A stretch of 64,000 bases of DNA from Candidatus Babelota bacterium. GTDB taxonomy: Bacteria > Babelota > Babeliae > Babelales > Vermiphilaceae. The position numbers and the translations under genes are program-made. Shown in pieces: positions 63,731 through 64,000 of this stretch. The stretch is from NCBI GenBank assembly GCA_029262555.1, contig JAJCZE010000003.1, positions 1-64,000 of the forward strand, given 5' to 3'. Under the pieces are notes generated by a model. The model made no database searches and was not told where the DNA came from. It worked only from the letters and a program-made list of their open reading frames with translations. Every line of letters begins with the position of its first letter. Position 1 is the first letter of the stretch.

Positions 63731-63744
63731 GGCATACTGTTAGC

Positions 63745-64000
63745 ATGAGCACTCTTTTTGGCACCGATGGCATCCGAGGCACAATTGGCACCCCGCCATT
63801 CACTACAGACGATACAGTCCGCCTTGGATCTGCAATCGGCACATGGATCGTATCTACGTATGGTGAAAATGCACACATACTCATCGCGCACGATACACGC
63901 CAATCGGCAGACTGGCTTACTAACGGATTATCTGCAGGATTATTGCTTTCCCCTCTTACTGTTCATTTGGCAGGAGTGCTCCCAACGCCAGCCATTTCTC
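63745..64000 (+). CDS. glmM: Phosphoglucosamine mutase, 5' part (cut by window edge)
   Basis: The 85 codons visible begin MSTLFGTDGIRGTIG, the characteristic GlmM start (FGTDGIRG). They continue through ILIAHDTRQSADWL and VHLAGVLPTPAIS, matching the family's first domain. The catalytic phosphoserine loop lies beyond the edge. GlmM makes glucosamine-1-phosphate for cell-wall precursors, in line with murC in this window. Gene order cdaA-ybbR-glmM is a well-known arrangement. Confidence 0.9.
   Translation, partial: MSTLFGTDGIRGTIGTPPFTTDDTVRLGSAIGTWIVSTYGENAHILIAHDTRQSADWLTNGLSAGLLLSPLTVHLAGVLPTPAIS

Overview
The window reads as a compact, AT-leaning, gene-dense bacterial chromosome with the standard genetic code. 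Exported beta-barrel-like and ankyrin proteins, a YidC with a large periplasmic domain and many short signal-peptide proteins point to a Gram-negative, host-associated bacterium. The overall style (fused str-S10-spc-alpha ribosomal cluster, many exported small proteins, an exported ankyrin protein, normally cytosolic enzymes carrying signal peptides) fits candidate phylum Dependentiae (TM6), endosymbionts of protists. That assignment is inference and was not checked by a search. No rRNA, tRNA or CRISPR array was seen.

Layout. 1-2.2 kb: an AT-rich pair of signal-peptide methyltransferase-like genes. 2.2-5.3 kb: an intact IS5-type element that has cut off the 3' end of a sodium/solute symporter gene, then TatD. 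5.4-8.6 kb: HU, SerRS and a DUF58/DUF4381-like pair. 8.6-27.9 kb (minus strand): one almost unbroken run from rpsL to a NifU-like gene, joining the str, S10, spc and alpha operons and including tuf, fusA, secY, adk, map, infA, rpmJ and rpoA; rpmD (L30) is missing. 28-38 kb: rseP, rplM, an NhaC-type antiporter, pepP, recR, yidC, a MerR-like regulator, an exported alpha/beta hydrolase and murC. 38.2-41.3 kb: five small exported proteins, two or three of them glycine-rich and one barrel-like. 41.4-45.2 kb (minus): ffh-rpsP-khpA-trmD-rplS, with TrmD fused to a second SPOUT-type domain. 45.4-47.2 kb: hflX and two small exported proteins. 47.3-56.3 kb: a tandem operon of five TPR plus GT9-like glycosyltransferase paralogues, a DUF6165-type protein and a phosphoribosyltransferase, all with signal peptides. 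56.3-62.2 kb: two DUF421 membrane proteins around an exported ankyrin protein, a UvrD/PcrA helicase, a pilin-like single-pass protein and trpS. 62.2-64 kb: a 29-bp inverted repeat, then the cdaA-ybbR-glmM arrangement in which the CdaA homologue has lost both diadenylate cyclase catalytic motifs.

Most interesting: (i) enzymes that need cytosolic co-substrates (SAM, nucleotide sugars, PRPP) carry signal peptides and cluster in one operon, which in an endosymbiont would suggest action outside the bacterial cytosol, possibly on the host; (ii) that operon opens with a perfect 13-bp-arm hairpin that buries its first start codon; (iii) a catalytically dead CdaA is retained next to its usual partners YbbR and GlmM.
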